Positions 1-5,572 of a stretch of DNA of 8,228 nucleotides are shown here, piece by piece; position 1 is the first letter of the stretch, and each line of letters opens with the position of its first letter. Below the pieces are notes generated by a model. That model was not told the origin of the DNA, made no database searches, and was given only the letters and a program-made list of their open reading frames with translations. Source of the stretch: an uncultured Bacilli bacterium (GTDB lineage Bacteria; Bacillota_I; Bacilli_A; RF39; UBA660); assembly GCA_934130105.1 (NCBI GenBank), contig CAKOXL010000040.1, forward strand, positions 1 through 8,228. The letters are read 5' to 3'. A program made the translations under genes and the position numbers.

Positions 1-111
1 AGCGTAAGCCATTGAATAATTGTTTCCAGTTATATTTAACTGATGCATTTAAAGATTGCCATCTACTTGCAATTCTAGCTTCACTAATCCTGTCGAAACC
101 ATAACAGCCCC
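1..111 (-). ncRNA. ssrA: tmRNA (ssrA), 5' part, cut by the window edge
   Basis: tmRNA rescues ribosomes stalled on broken mRNA: its tRNA-like part accepts alanine and its internal reading frame adds a degradation tag. Read on the minus strand, the RNA starts at 111 with GGGGCTGTTATGGTTTCGAC, the hallmark tmRNA 5' end (acceptor strand followed by the TGGTTTCGAC D-arm motif). Then come AGTGAAGC and TTGCAAGTAGATGGCAATC, as in low-GC Gram-positive tmRNAs. The tag frame probably resumes at GGA (27-25) after ATAACT, and would read GNNYSMAYA up to the edge. This resembles known tags of the NNYALAA kind, and the other two frames give tag-unlike peptides. The tag end, the pseudoknots and the 3' tRNA-like half lie outside the window. 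The identity is secure from the 5' motif. The tag frame is inference. Confidence 0.92.
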
Positions 112-124
112 AACTCGTGTAGTA

Positions 125-153
125 ATTATACCATATACAGTTTAAATTATCAA
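125..153 (-). promoter_or_regulatory. promoter of tmRNA (TTGATA-17-TATAAT with extended -10)
   Basis: On the minus strand the -35 box TTGATA (153-148) and the -10 box TATAAT (130-125) are 17 bp apart, and TGG directly before the -10 forms an extended -10. Transcription would start near 118. This leaves a leader of about 7 nt before the mature tmRNA 5' end at 111, which RNase P would remove. This is the best promoter in the window, as expected for an abundant RNA. Confidence 0.8.
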
Positions 154-163
154 TATATTGATA
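148..163. repeat. 16-bp perfect palindrome over the tmRNA -35 box
   Basis: TATCAATATATTGATA is its own reverse complement. Its left half contains the tmRNA -35 hexamer. It could be an operator for a dimeric regulator, or chance symmetry in AT-rich DNA. No regulator gene is nearby to help decide. Confidence 0.45.
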
Positions 164-201
164 TTGTCACTTCATACTACACTAAAATAAATTATATATA
201 A

Positions 202-1476
202 TTATAAGTTTTCTTTTAAGCAAAAGGCTGCATAAATGGGAACGTATTTTACTCCTTTTTTGATACTGAAGTTATCGTCTGTAAATCTAATAGCCTCATT
301 TATATTAAACTTATTCATAAATAGAGATAACGATTTAGCCTTTGATAAGTTCTTATTTACTATCTCAATTGGTATTATCTTGCCTGATCTTGTTTGAATA
401 ACAAATGGAACCTCTGCTTTACCTTCAGATTGATAATAATATAAATTATATCCACATGATGCAATCGTATTAGCTAAATTATTTTCATATAATATATATT
501 TTAAATTATCATCCGTAAATACTCTCATTTTTGAAAGGTGCATCATCATAAATAATATACCTGTATCGTTTAAATATAACTTAAAACTTTCTGGATCTTT
601 GCATTTACTTAACGGAGGATTAACTTCACTTATTTTATAGCATTTATAAGCTATACCATTCATTGATAAAAATTCCAAGGCTGATTCATAGTCTTTACTT
701 CTGCCACCTGTTCTCATTAAGCCATATTGGAACTTTCTATTTGGCTTTAGTAATTGATAAGGTATTATATTTAATACATTATTGCAACGAGTAATATCTA
801 TTAAGTTAGACATATTTAAAAACTCTTTTTTGTATGTATCTAGTTGTTTTTCATGTATAGCTCTAATTTTTAAATCCGATTCCTTTCTAATACTTGCATC
901 TATACTTTCTGGAAGACCACCTGTTATTAAAAATTGTTCGTAATAATCCATAGCAATGTTATGAAATGGCATTGGTTTATTATTTCTATAAGATGTCTTA
1001 ATAAAATCAATTAATTCAGTATTACCAACAGCTTTTAAATATTCCTCAAAATCCATTGCAAACATATATTTAAAAGTTAATTCCTCACCCTTAAAAGTGA
1101 TAAGTTTTTCTTTTAAAGATGTAATCATAATAATATGATACTCATTTAATTCTTTTCCAAATTTTTTGATGGCTTTTACAATATCATCATCTATTACATT
1201 GTCAATAATGATTAATGTATCATTTTTGAATATAGTTTCACTTGTAAGAAGTGATAATTTAGATATTATTTTATCAATAGTTCGTTCTTTTTTCATTATT
1301 GATAAGAATTCCATATTATTTTCACTATTAATATATGTCACTGTTTTATATTCTTTTTCACCAAATTCTATGGCAGTATATGTTTTACCTATTTGCTTAT
1401 TTCCATATATTAGTAAAGGCTTTCTGTTTATATCTCTTTTCCATTTTAGTAAATCTGCATAAATTTTTCGTTCCAT
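202..1476 (-). CDS. AAA_14/DUF4143-type ATP-binding protein
   Basis: A 424-residue predicted ATPase of the AAA_14 + DUF4143 architecture common in gut anaerobes; the cellular role of the family is poorly defined. Seen: Walker A GNKQIGKT (residues 25-32; family form GxRQVGKT), a Walker B-like strand TLIIIDN (87-93), and ITGGLPE (185-190) at the usual end of the ATPase core. A C-terminal DUF4143 region carries YGLMRTGGRSKDYESALEFL (251-270), FKLYLNDTGIL (298-308), EN (331-332), and the PD-(D/E)xK-like block EVPFVI...IPIEI (355-372). Oddities: N93 follows the Walker B Asp where Glu is usual, EVPF replaces EIDF, and EIV replaces EVK, so ATPase and nuclease-like chemistry may be weakened. No signal peptide or membrane segment. 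The start is supported by AGGAGG at 1491-1486, 9 nt upstream. It lies alone, in its own transcription unit, between ddl and ssrA. Family assignment is firm; function is unknown. Confidence 0.85.
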   Translation of the reverse strand: MERKIYADLLKWKRDINRKPLLIYGNKQIGKTYTAIEFGEKEYKTVTYINSENNMEFLSIMKKERTIDKIISKLSLLTSETIFKNDTLIIIDNVIDDDIVKAIKKFGKELNEYHIIMITSLKEKLITFKGEELTFKYMFAMDFEEYLKAVGNTELIDFIKTSYRNNKPMPFHNIAMDYYEQFLITGGLPESIDASIRKESDLKIRAIHEKQLDTYKKEFLNMSNLIDITRCNNVLNIIPYQLLKPNRKFQYGLMRTGGRSKDYESALEFLSMNGIAYKCYKISEVNPPLSKCKDPESFKLYLNDTGILFMMMHLSKMRVFTDDNLKYILYENNLANTIASCGYNLYYYQSEGKAEVPFVIQTRSGKIIPIEIVNKNLSKAKSLSLFMNKFNINEAIRFTDDNFSIKKGVKYVPIYAAFCLKENL

Positions 1477-1485
1477 TAATAGTAT

Positions 1486-1491
1486 CCTCCT
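1486..1491 (-). promoter_or_regulatory. ribosome binding site of the AAA_14/DUF4143 gene
   Basis: AGGAGG, a full anti-Shine-Dalgarno match 9 nt before the ATG at 1476. It fixes the start codon. Confidence 0.85.
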
Positions 1492-1509
1492 TACATTATT
1501 TATATCTTT

Positions 1510-1538
1510 ATTATAGTTTTATTTTAGTGTTAAGTCAA
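1510..1538 (-). promoter_or_regulatory. promoter of the AAA_14/DUF4143 gene (TTGACT-17-TATAAT)
   Basis: On the minus strand, TTGACT (1538-1533) and TATAAT (1515-1510) are separated by 17 bp, giving a predicted start near 1503 and a leader of about 27 nt that holds the AGGAGG site. It sits directly downstream of the ddl terminator, so the ATPase gene is probably transcribed separately from murF-ddl. Confidence 0.75.
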
Positions 1539-1543
1539 TTAGA

Positions 1544-1575
1544 CAAAAGAAAAAAGTACAAGTTATCTTATACTT
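1544..1575 (-). terminator. intrinsic terminator of murF-ddl
   Basis: On the minus strand AAGTATAAG (1575-1567), loop ATAA, then CTTGTACTT (1562-1554) forms a 9-bp stem with one U-G pair, followed by TTTTCTTTT. It begins 3 nt after the ddl stop codon. The stem is AT-rich, but geometry and U-tract are classical. Confidence 0.8.
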
Positions 1576-1578
1576 CAT

Positions 1579-2796
1579 CTATCTTAATTTACCTTTAGAG
1601 CCCTTCATTCCTTTTAAGCCACCATGTTCAGCAAATCCTTTTAAAATGTTTGTATCAAATGAATGTATTTTTGCTACTCTCATCTTATAATCACGGATAC
1701 CAATATTAATCATATCATCCAACAATTCTGTATATTCTTTTCCAGTAGGTTCCCATAAATAGAATGATAAAGAACCAGGTATATTATTAACTTCATTAAT
1801 ATATATTTTCTTCTCTTTTTCATCTACTAAAAAGTCTATTCTTACTACTCCACTAGAGCCTAGTGCTTTAAATGCTTCTACTGCTACTTTTTCTACTTCT
1901 TCTTTCATTTCCTTAGGTAGTGATGCTGGTATTATGCGATTTGCTGATACCATTCCTTTTGATGTTCTAAATTTACCACCAATTTTTCCTTTGGTTTTAC
2001 TATTTCCTAAATACTTATCCTCATAAGTTAAGAAATCTTTTGTTGGAATTACTTGTTCAATGGCACTTAATTGTTGATTACTATAATTACCTAGTACACT
2101 AATATTTACTTCCATCAAGTTTTCTACTAATTTTTCTACTATTATCTTATGATCATATTTAATAGCTTCTTCAATAGCAGCTTTTAATTCCTCTTTATTA
2201 TGAGCAGTCTTAATGCCAATACTACTGCCTAATGTAGCTGGCTTTACGATAACTGGATAAGTTATTTTTTCAACACGAGCTAATACTTTTTCATTATCAT
2301 CATCATATTCGTTATCATAGAACCAAACATAATCACAAACTGGCAAATTGTTTTCTTTAAAAATTTCCTTCATGAAAATTTTGTCTTGACCTACAGCTGA
2401 TGCATAAACATCTCCACCTACAAATGGAATTCCAATAGATTCTAAGTAACCTTGTAAAACGCCATCCTCTACGTTGGTTCCATGTACAATTGGAAATACC
2501 ATATCAATTTCTTTTACAATTCTTCTAAGACCTTTTTTATTCTGTAATACAAATTTTCCATTACTTTCATATAGTACTACATTTTTAGCATATCTTTTAA
2601 TTAGCGATAAATCATTATAAGTTTCTATTTCCTTTAGCATTTCGCCTGTATACCACTGTCTATCCTTAGTAATATATATAGGAATGATTTCATATTTCTC
2701 ACTATCCATTTTATTCATAGCCTGCATAGCTGAAATAATACTTACTTCATGCTCTACACTTTCGCCGCCAAAGATAACACCTAATCTAATTTTCAT
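1579..2796 (-). CDS. ddl: D-alanine--D-alanine ligase
   Basis: ATP-grasp enzyme that joins two D-alanines in the cytoplasm to make the dipeptide MurF adds to the peptidoglycan precursor. Seen: N-terminal FGGESVEHEVS (9-19) with the catalytic Glu, FPIVHGTNVEDG (101-112), ATP-binding VIVKPATLGSSIGI (182-195), RIDF (319-322) and the metal-binding INEVNNIPG (333-341). The omega-loop Lys-Tyr pair (YEDKYLG, K261-Y262) is kept. In Ddl enzymes this Tyr goes with D-Ala-D-Ala rather than D-Ala-D-Lac products, so the depsipeptide type is less likely. Unusual are a longer Lys/Gly-rich omega loop (about 264-288) and a basic Gly/Lys tail (about 375-405); at 405 residues it is about 50 longer than typical Ddl. 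Second gene of the operon: its RBS AAGGAAG (2812-2806) overlaps the murF stop codon, with a 15-nt gap, so translation is probably coupled. Stop TAG. Confidence 0.93.
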   Translation of the reverse strand: MKIRLGVIFGGESVEHEVSIISAMQAMNKMDSEKYEIIPIYITKDRQWYTGEMLKEIETYNDLSLIKRYAKNVVLYESNGKFVLQNKKGLRRIVKEIDMVFPIVHGTNVEDGVLQGYLESIGIPFVGGDVYASAVGQDKIFMKEIFKENNLPVCDYVWFYDNEYDDDNEKVLARVEKITYPVIVKPATLGSSIGIKTAHNKEELKAAIEEAIKYDHKIIVEKLVENLMEVNISVLGNYSNQQLSAIEQVIPTKDFLTYEDKYLGNSKTKGKIGGKFRTSKGMVSANRIIPASLPKEMKEEVEKVAVEAFKALGSSGVVRIDFLVDEKEKKIYINEVNNIPGSLSFYLWEPTGKEYTELLDDMINIGIRDYKMRVAKIHSFDTNILKGFAEHGGLKGMKGSKGKLR

Positions 2797-2805
2797 CTTA
2801 AAACA

Positions 2806-2812
2806 CTTCCTT
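2806..2812 (-). promoter_or_regulatory. ddl ribosome binding site embedded in the murF stop codon
   Basis: AAGGAAG lies 9 nt before the ddl ATG, and its first base is the last base of the murF TAA (2814-2812). Ribosomes ending murF would be delivered onto the ddl start, suggesting coupled synthesis of the two enzymes. Confidence 0.7.
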
Positions 2813-4404
2813 TAATCTTCGTTGTAACTATCTGGTAAATCATTTTCAAATAGTGCATAAATATCTTTATCTTTTTCCTTTAATTTATTAATTAATGGAT
2901 AACTATCTACTACCTTATTTAAAATGTATATTTTCTCTTCTTTATAACCAGCTTTTATTAATCCATTATAAATTGGTTTTGTAATATTTTTCCCTATTAA
3001 TATTACATAATCTGCAGCACTGGCTATCTGAGTACCGAATTTTTCATTATATTCATCCTGTTTATCACCAAGCTCTATCATTCCTGGAGTAACAACTACT
3101 TTTGTTCCTGGCATCATTTTTAATACTTCAACTGCCATTTCTGCTCCTACTGGATTAGAATTATAAGCATCATCTATCATATAAATATTACCTAAGTCTT
3201 TTAACTCTAGACGATGTTCTACTGATCTTACTTTTCTAACACCTTGCTGTAACTCATTAATACTCATACCTAATTTCTTACCTAAGGCTACGCTTGCTAA
3301 GATGTTATAAACATTATTTTTACCTAATAGTTTTGTTTCAAATGGATAATAATTATCATCACCTTTAAATTTAATATCAAATGTACTTCCCTTATTACTA
3401 CATTTAATATTATATGCAACTACATCAGCATCCTGATTGGTAATTCCTATCCATACTACTTCTACATTATTTTTTATATGATAGCTTGTTTGCCATTCAT
3501 CATCCTTATTTAAAATAGCTACACCATCACTAGGTAGGGATTCAATTAATTCAAACTTTGTTTTTTGAATATTTTCTCTTGTTTTAAAAGTTTCTAAATG
3601 AGCAGTACCAACACGTGTTAAAATACCATATTTAGGGTGAACCATATCACATAATGTCTTAATTTCACCTGGCCTATATGCTCCCATTTCAGCAATTAAT
3701 ATATCATCAAATTTATCTAAATGATTATTGATTGTAATCATAAGTCCATACTCTGTATTTAGATTTCTAGGAGTTGGTCTCGCTATATATTTTACATTTA
3801 AAATATCACTTAAAATATTTTTGCTACTAGTCTTACCATAACTTCCTGTGATTCCTATTACAGATAAATTGCTCATTGATTTTAATTTTCTTTGGGCTTG
3901 ATGATAGTATTTTAAATAAACGCATCTTTCTACTGGTTTATTAATAAACTTAGCTAATAAAACAACTAAGAATTCTAAATAAACCATAATAGATGATATA
4001 ATTAACATACTATAATTTAAGTTATTGTTTACTAGTATTACTACAAAAGGAATTAAATAAAGAATTGTAATTGTTACTAATAATCTTTTTACTCTAGCAG
4101 TAATTACTAGAGGTTTTTTTACTTGTTCTTTTTGTCTTACTTTTTTGATTCTTATCATATCTATTATATAAATAACTACTGATAAGATAATTAAAATATC
4201 ATTTTTTAATAAACGACCTATTATTATGAAAAGACAAGATACAATATCTAAATTTAAAAATGCTGTTGCGATATTATTTGAAATCCATTTTAAGTATCTA
4301 TTATTTTCATTATATAGATTTTGTTGAAGCATATGTAATGCTTTTTTTCCCTTTACGATTAAATAGAATAAAAATATTAAATACATTATATATGTAACTA
4401 CCAT
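2812..4404 (-). CDS. murF: membrane-fused MurF-type Mur ligase (UDP-MurNAc-tripeptide--D-Ala-D-Ala ligase)
   Basis: Mur ligase predicted to add D-Ala-D-Ala to UDP-MurNAc-tripeptide with ATP. Seen: P-loop GITGSYGKTSSK (184-195), EMGAYRPGEI (239-248), RVGTAHLE (264-271), a KTKFELIESL stretch (281-290) at the usual modified-Lys site, LGKNNVYNILA (360-370), EHRLE (396-400), the MurF-like DDAYNSNP (411-418), GMIELGD (441-447) and a C-terminal LFENDLPD (518-525). In place of the normal MurF N-terminal UDP-substrate domain there are about 180 residues with some five hydrophobic segments (about 4-18, 45-63, 66-83, 106-126, 131-153) and basic linkers, suggesting attachment to the cytoplasmic membrane. 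The start ATG has GAGGT (4418-4414) 9 nt upstream; a second Met at residue 7 is less well placed. First gene of murF-ddl. That ddl is its partner supports MurF over MurC/D/E/T or CapB-like ligases. Ligase family is certain; exact substrate is inferred. Confidence 0.87.
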   Translation of the reverse strand: MVVTYIMYLIFLFYLIVKGKKALHMLQQNLYNENNRYLKWISNNIATAFLNLDIVSCLFIIIGRLLKNDILIILSVVIYIIDMIRIKKVRQKEQVKKPLVITARVKRLLVTITILYLIPFVVILVNNNLNYSMLIISSIMVYLEFLVVLLAKFINKPVERCVYLKYYHQAQRKLKSMSNLSVIGITGSYGKTSSKNILSDILNVKYIARPTPRNLNTEYGLMITINNHLDKFDDILIAEMGAYRPGEIKTLCDMVHPKYGILTRVGTAHLETFKTRENIQKTKFELIESLPSDGVAILNKDDEWQTSYHIKNNVEVVWIGITNQDADVVAYNIKCSNKGSTFDIKFKGDDNYYPFETKLLGKNNVYNILASVALGKKLGMSINELQQGVRKVRSVEHRLELKDLGNIYMIDDAYNSNPVGAEMAVEVLKMMPGTKVVVTPGMIELGDKQDEYNEKFGTQIASAADYVILIGKNITKPIYNGLIKAGYKEEKIYILNKVVDSYPLINKLKEKDKDIYALFENDLPDSYNED

Positions 4405-4430
4405 ATATTTTTTACCTCGCTTTCAAATTA

Positions 4431-4459
4431 ATTATAGCATTCTAACTTTTAAATAACAA
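4431..4459 (-). promoter_or_regulatory. promoter of murF-ddl (TTGTTA-17-TGC-TATAAT)
   Basis: On the minus strand there is an extended -10, TGCTATAAT (4439-4431), with a weak -35 TTGTTA (4459-4454) at 17-bp spacing. The predicted start near 4424 gives a leader of about 20 nt with the GAGGT site, so there is no room for a leader riboswitch. Confidence 0.65.
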
Positions 4460-4553
4460 TAAAATTTCCTTATTAACCCAATAAAAAATAAAAGAATTTA
4501 AAAAAATGTATAGCACATAGATTTGTATATTGATGATAATATTTAAAAAAATA

Positions 4554-4582
4554 TATACAATTATTTATTTATATGTTATAAT
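4554..4582 (+). promoter_or_regulatory. promoter of the 4613 gene (TATACA-17-TGT-TATAAT)
   Basis: Extended -10 TGTTATAAT (4574-4582) with a poor -35 TATACA (4554-4559) at 17 bp. A-tracts just upstream (4481-4507, 4542-4551) may act as an UP element or bend the DNA. The predicted start near 4589 leaves a leader of about 24 nt. Between this promoter and the murF promoter the divergent region (4460-4553) shows only AT-rich sequence, with no clear operator. Confidence 0.65.
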
Positions 4583-4612
4583 ACGCGTCGTAATTTAAGA
4601 AAAGGAGAAAAT

Positions 4613-5404
4613 ATGGAAGAAAAAATTTTATTAAGCAATGCTAAACAAAAATTTGCTAGTGCAAAAACAATGTGTCCTGGTATGTCTGATGATGTTTATG
4701 CTCTAACAGATTACATTTCCCTAGTTGTACAAGATGATGTAGTTCCCAAAGGTCTAGCTCTATGCATGGTCTTAATTCAAGATGATTTACAAAAAAATAG
4801 AAATGGATTTCGTTCAAATGAACCATTACCTGAATATTTAAGTAATCATAGAAATCAAGCTATAGCCCAAATGGCATATATTCCACAAGTAGTAGATGCT
4901 ATTGCAGATGAAGAATTTGCTGAAGAATTCAGAAAAATATGTAGTGAATTTTTTGGATTTAACACACCAAAGCGTGTAATTGTAGATGGAGATGTTCAAT
5001 ATCCTGAAAATGTTAGAGTTGCTGTTGATTGGTGGGCCAATGCTATTCAATCACCAAAAATTGATAATGGTGCTAATATTGATCCTTTCTTTTTAATGAT
5101 GATATCTGGTAATAGGAAAGAACATTCAAAAGAGGAGATTAAAATATTTAAGGATAGTTTAGCCAGTGATATCTCAGAAGAGTTAGAAAATTATGGAAGA
5201 TGTTCTTTATCTGCTGACTACCAACCTTGTGAAATTTTATCAAGAGCTGGGAAAAAGATTGGATTAGGTGGCTTAGATTATCCAGTGAAAACTAGAATGA
5301 GAATTTCTAATGAAGCGGTAGAAGTAGTAGAAGGATATGGTGCTAATACAAAAGTTATTTGGTCTAAAGAAAAAGACATTAATGATAGTCATATTCACAG
5401 ATAA
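4613..5404 (+). CDS. protein of unknown function, 263 residues
   Basis: I do not recognise this family. It is a real gene by its extended -10 promoter, AAGGAG RBS (4602-4607) 5 nt before the ATG, good codon periodicity and a terminator after the TAA stop. The protein is predicted soluble and cytoplasmic: no signal peptide, no membrane segment, acidic, mixed helical. The first half looks helical (about 25-115). Notable blocks are VRVAVDWWANAI then DNGANIDPF (134-159), and a C-terminal half with SLSADYQPCEILSRAGKKIG (198-217) followed by a probable beta-rich end, KTRMRISNEAVEVVEGYGAN (226-245). These have the look of conserved motifs. Five cysteines (21, 51, 110, 197, 206) form no zinc-site pattern. 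There is no co-transcribed neighbour: the flanking genes run on the other strand, so context gives no function. Only the coding status is confident. Confidence 0.85.
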   Translation: MEEKILLSNAKQKFASAKTMCPGMSDDVYALTDYISLVVQDDVVPKGLALCMVLIQDDLQKNRNGFRSNEPLPEYLSNHRNQAIAQMAYIPQVVDAIADEEFAEEFRKICSEFFGFNTPKRVIVDGDVQYPENVRVAVDWWANAIQSPKIDNGANIDPFFLMMISGNRKEHSKEEIKIFKDSLASDISEELENYGRCSLSADYQPCEILSRAGKKIGLGGLDYPVKTRMRISNEAVEVVEGYGANTKVIWSKEKDINDSHIHR

Positions 5405-5464
5405 AATCTATTAAACTAGAAATAATTATTTTAATAACAGTACATAAACTAAATTTTAAATAAT

Positions 5465-5502
5465 AAAAAGATTGTGACTTATTTACAAGAAACAATCTTT
5501 TT
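5465..5502. terminator. bidirectional terminator between convergent genes
   Basis: AAAAAGATTGT (5465-5475) and ACAATCTTTTT (5492-5502) form a perfect 11-bp stem with a 16-nt loop, in which CTT/AAG can add three more pairs. On the plus strand T5 is followed by a T-rich stretch. On the minus strand the same stem ends in TTTTTATTATTT. It lies 60 nt after the 4613-gene stop and about 70 nt after the ABC-gene stop, and can end both transcripts. The rest of 5405-5572 shows nothing else. Confidence 0.85.
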
Positions 5503-5572
5503 ACTTTGATTTTATTATTTACTAAATGTATCTAACTATTTTAAAATTTTTTCTATTATTAATTTATTAACT

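Noticed and set aside
190..203. AATTATATATAATT palindrome just after the ATPase stop, considered as its terminator
   Set aside because: The stem would be all A-T and there is no proper U-tract. I see no convincing terminator between this gene and ssrA, so read-through into ssrA is possible.
1166..1598. Plus-strand open frames at 1166-1462 and 1335-1598
   Set aside because: They lie antisense to the ATPase gene and into the ddl terminator/promoter region, have Ser/Leu/Phe-rich composition typical of reverse AT-rich coding DNA, and show no RBS.
1579..2796. VanA- or VanC-type ligase (D-Lac or D-Ser product) instead of Ddl
   Set aside because: The omega-loop Lys-Tyr pair is kept, no vanH/vanX/vanT-like gene is present, and the gene sits in an operon with the wall ligase murF.
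4405..4612. Riboswitch or T-box in the divergent intergenic region
   Set aside because: The predicted leaders are only about 20-24 nt on each side, too short, and no structured GC-containing element is visible.
4838..5050. Minus-strand open frame inside the 4613 gene
   Set aside because: Antisense shadow of a well-supported gene, with no RBS or recognisable content.
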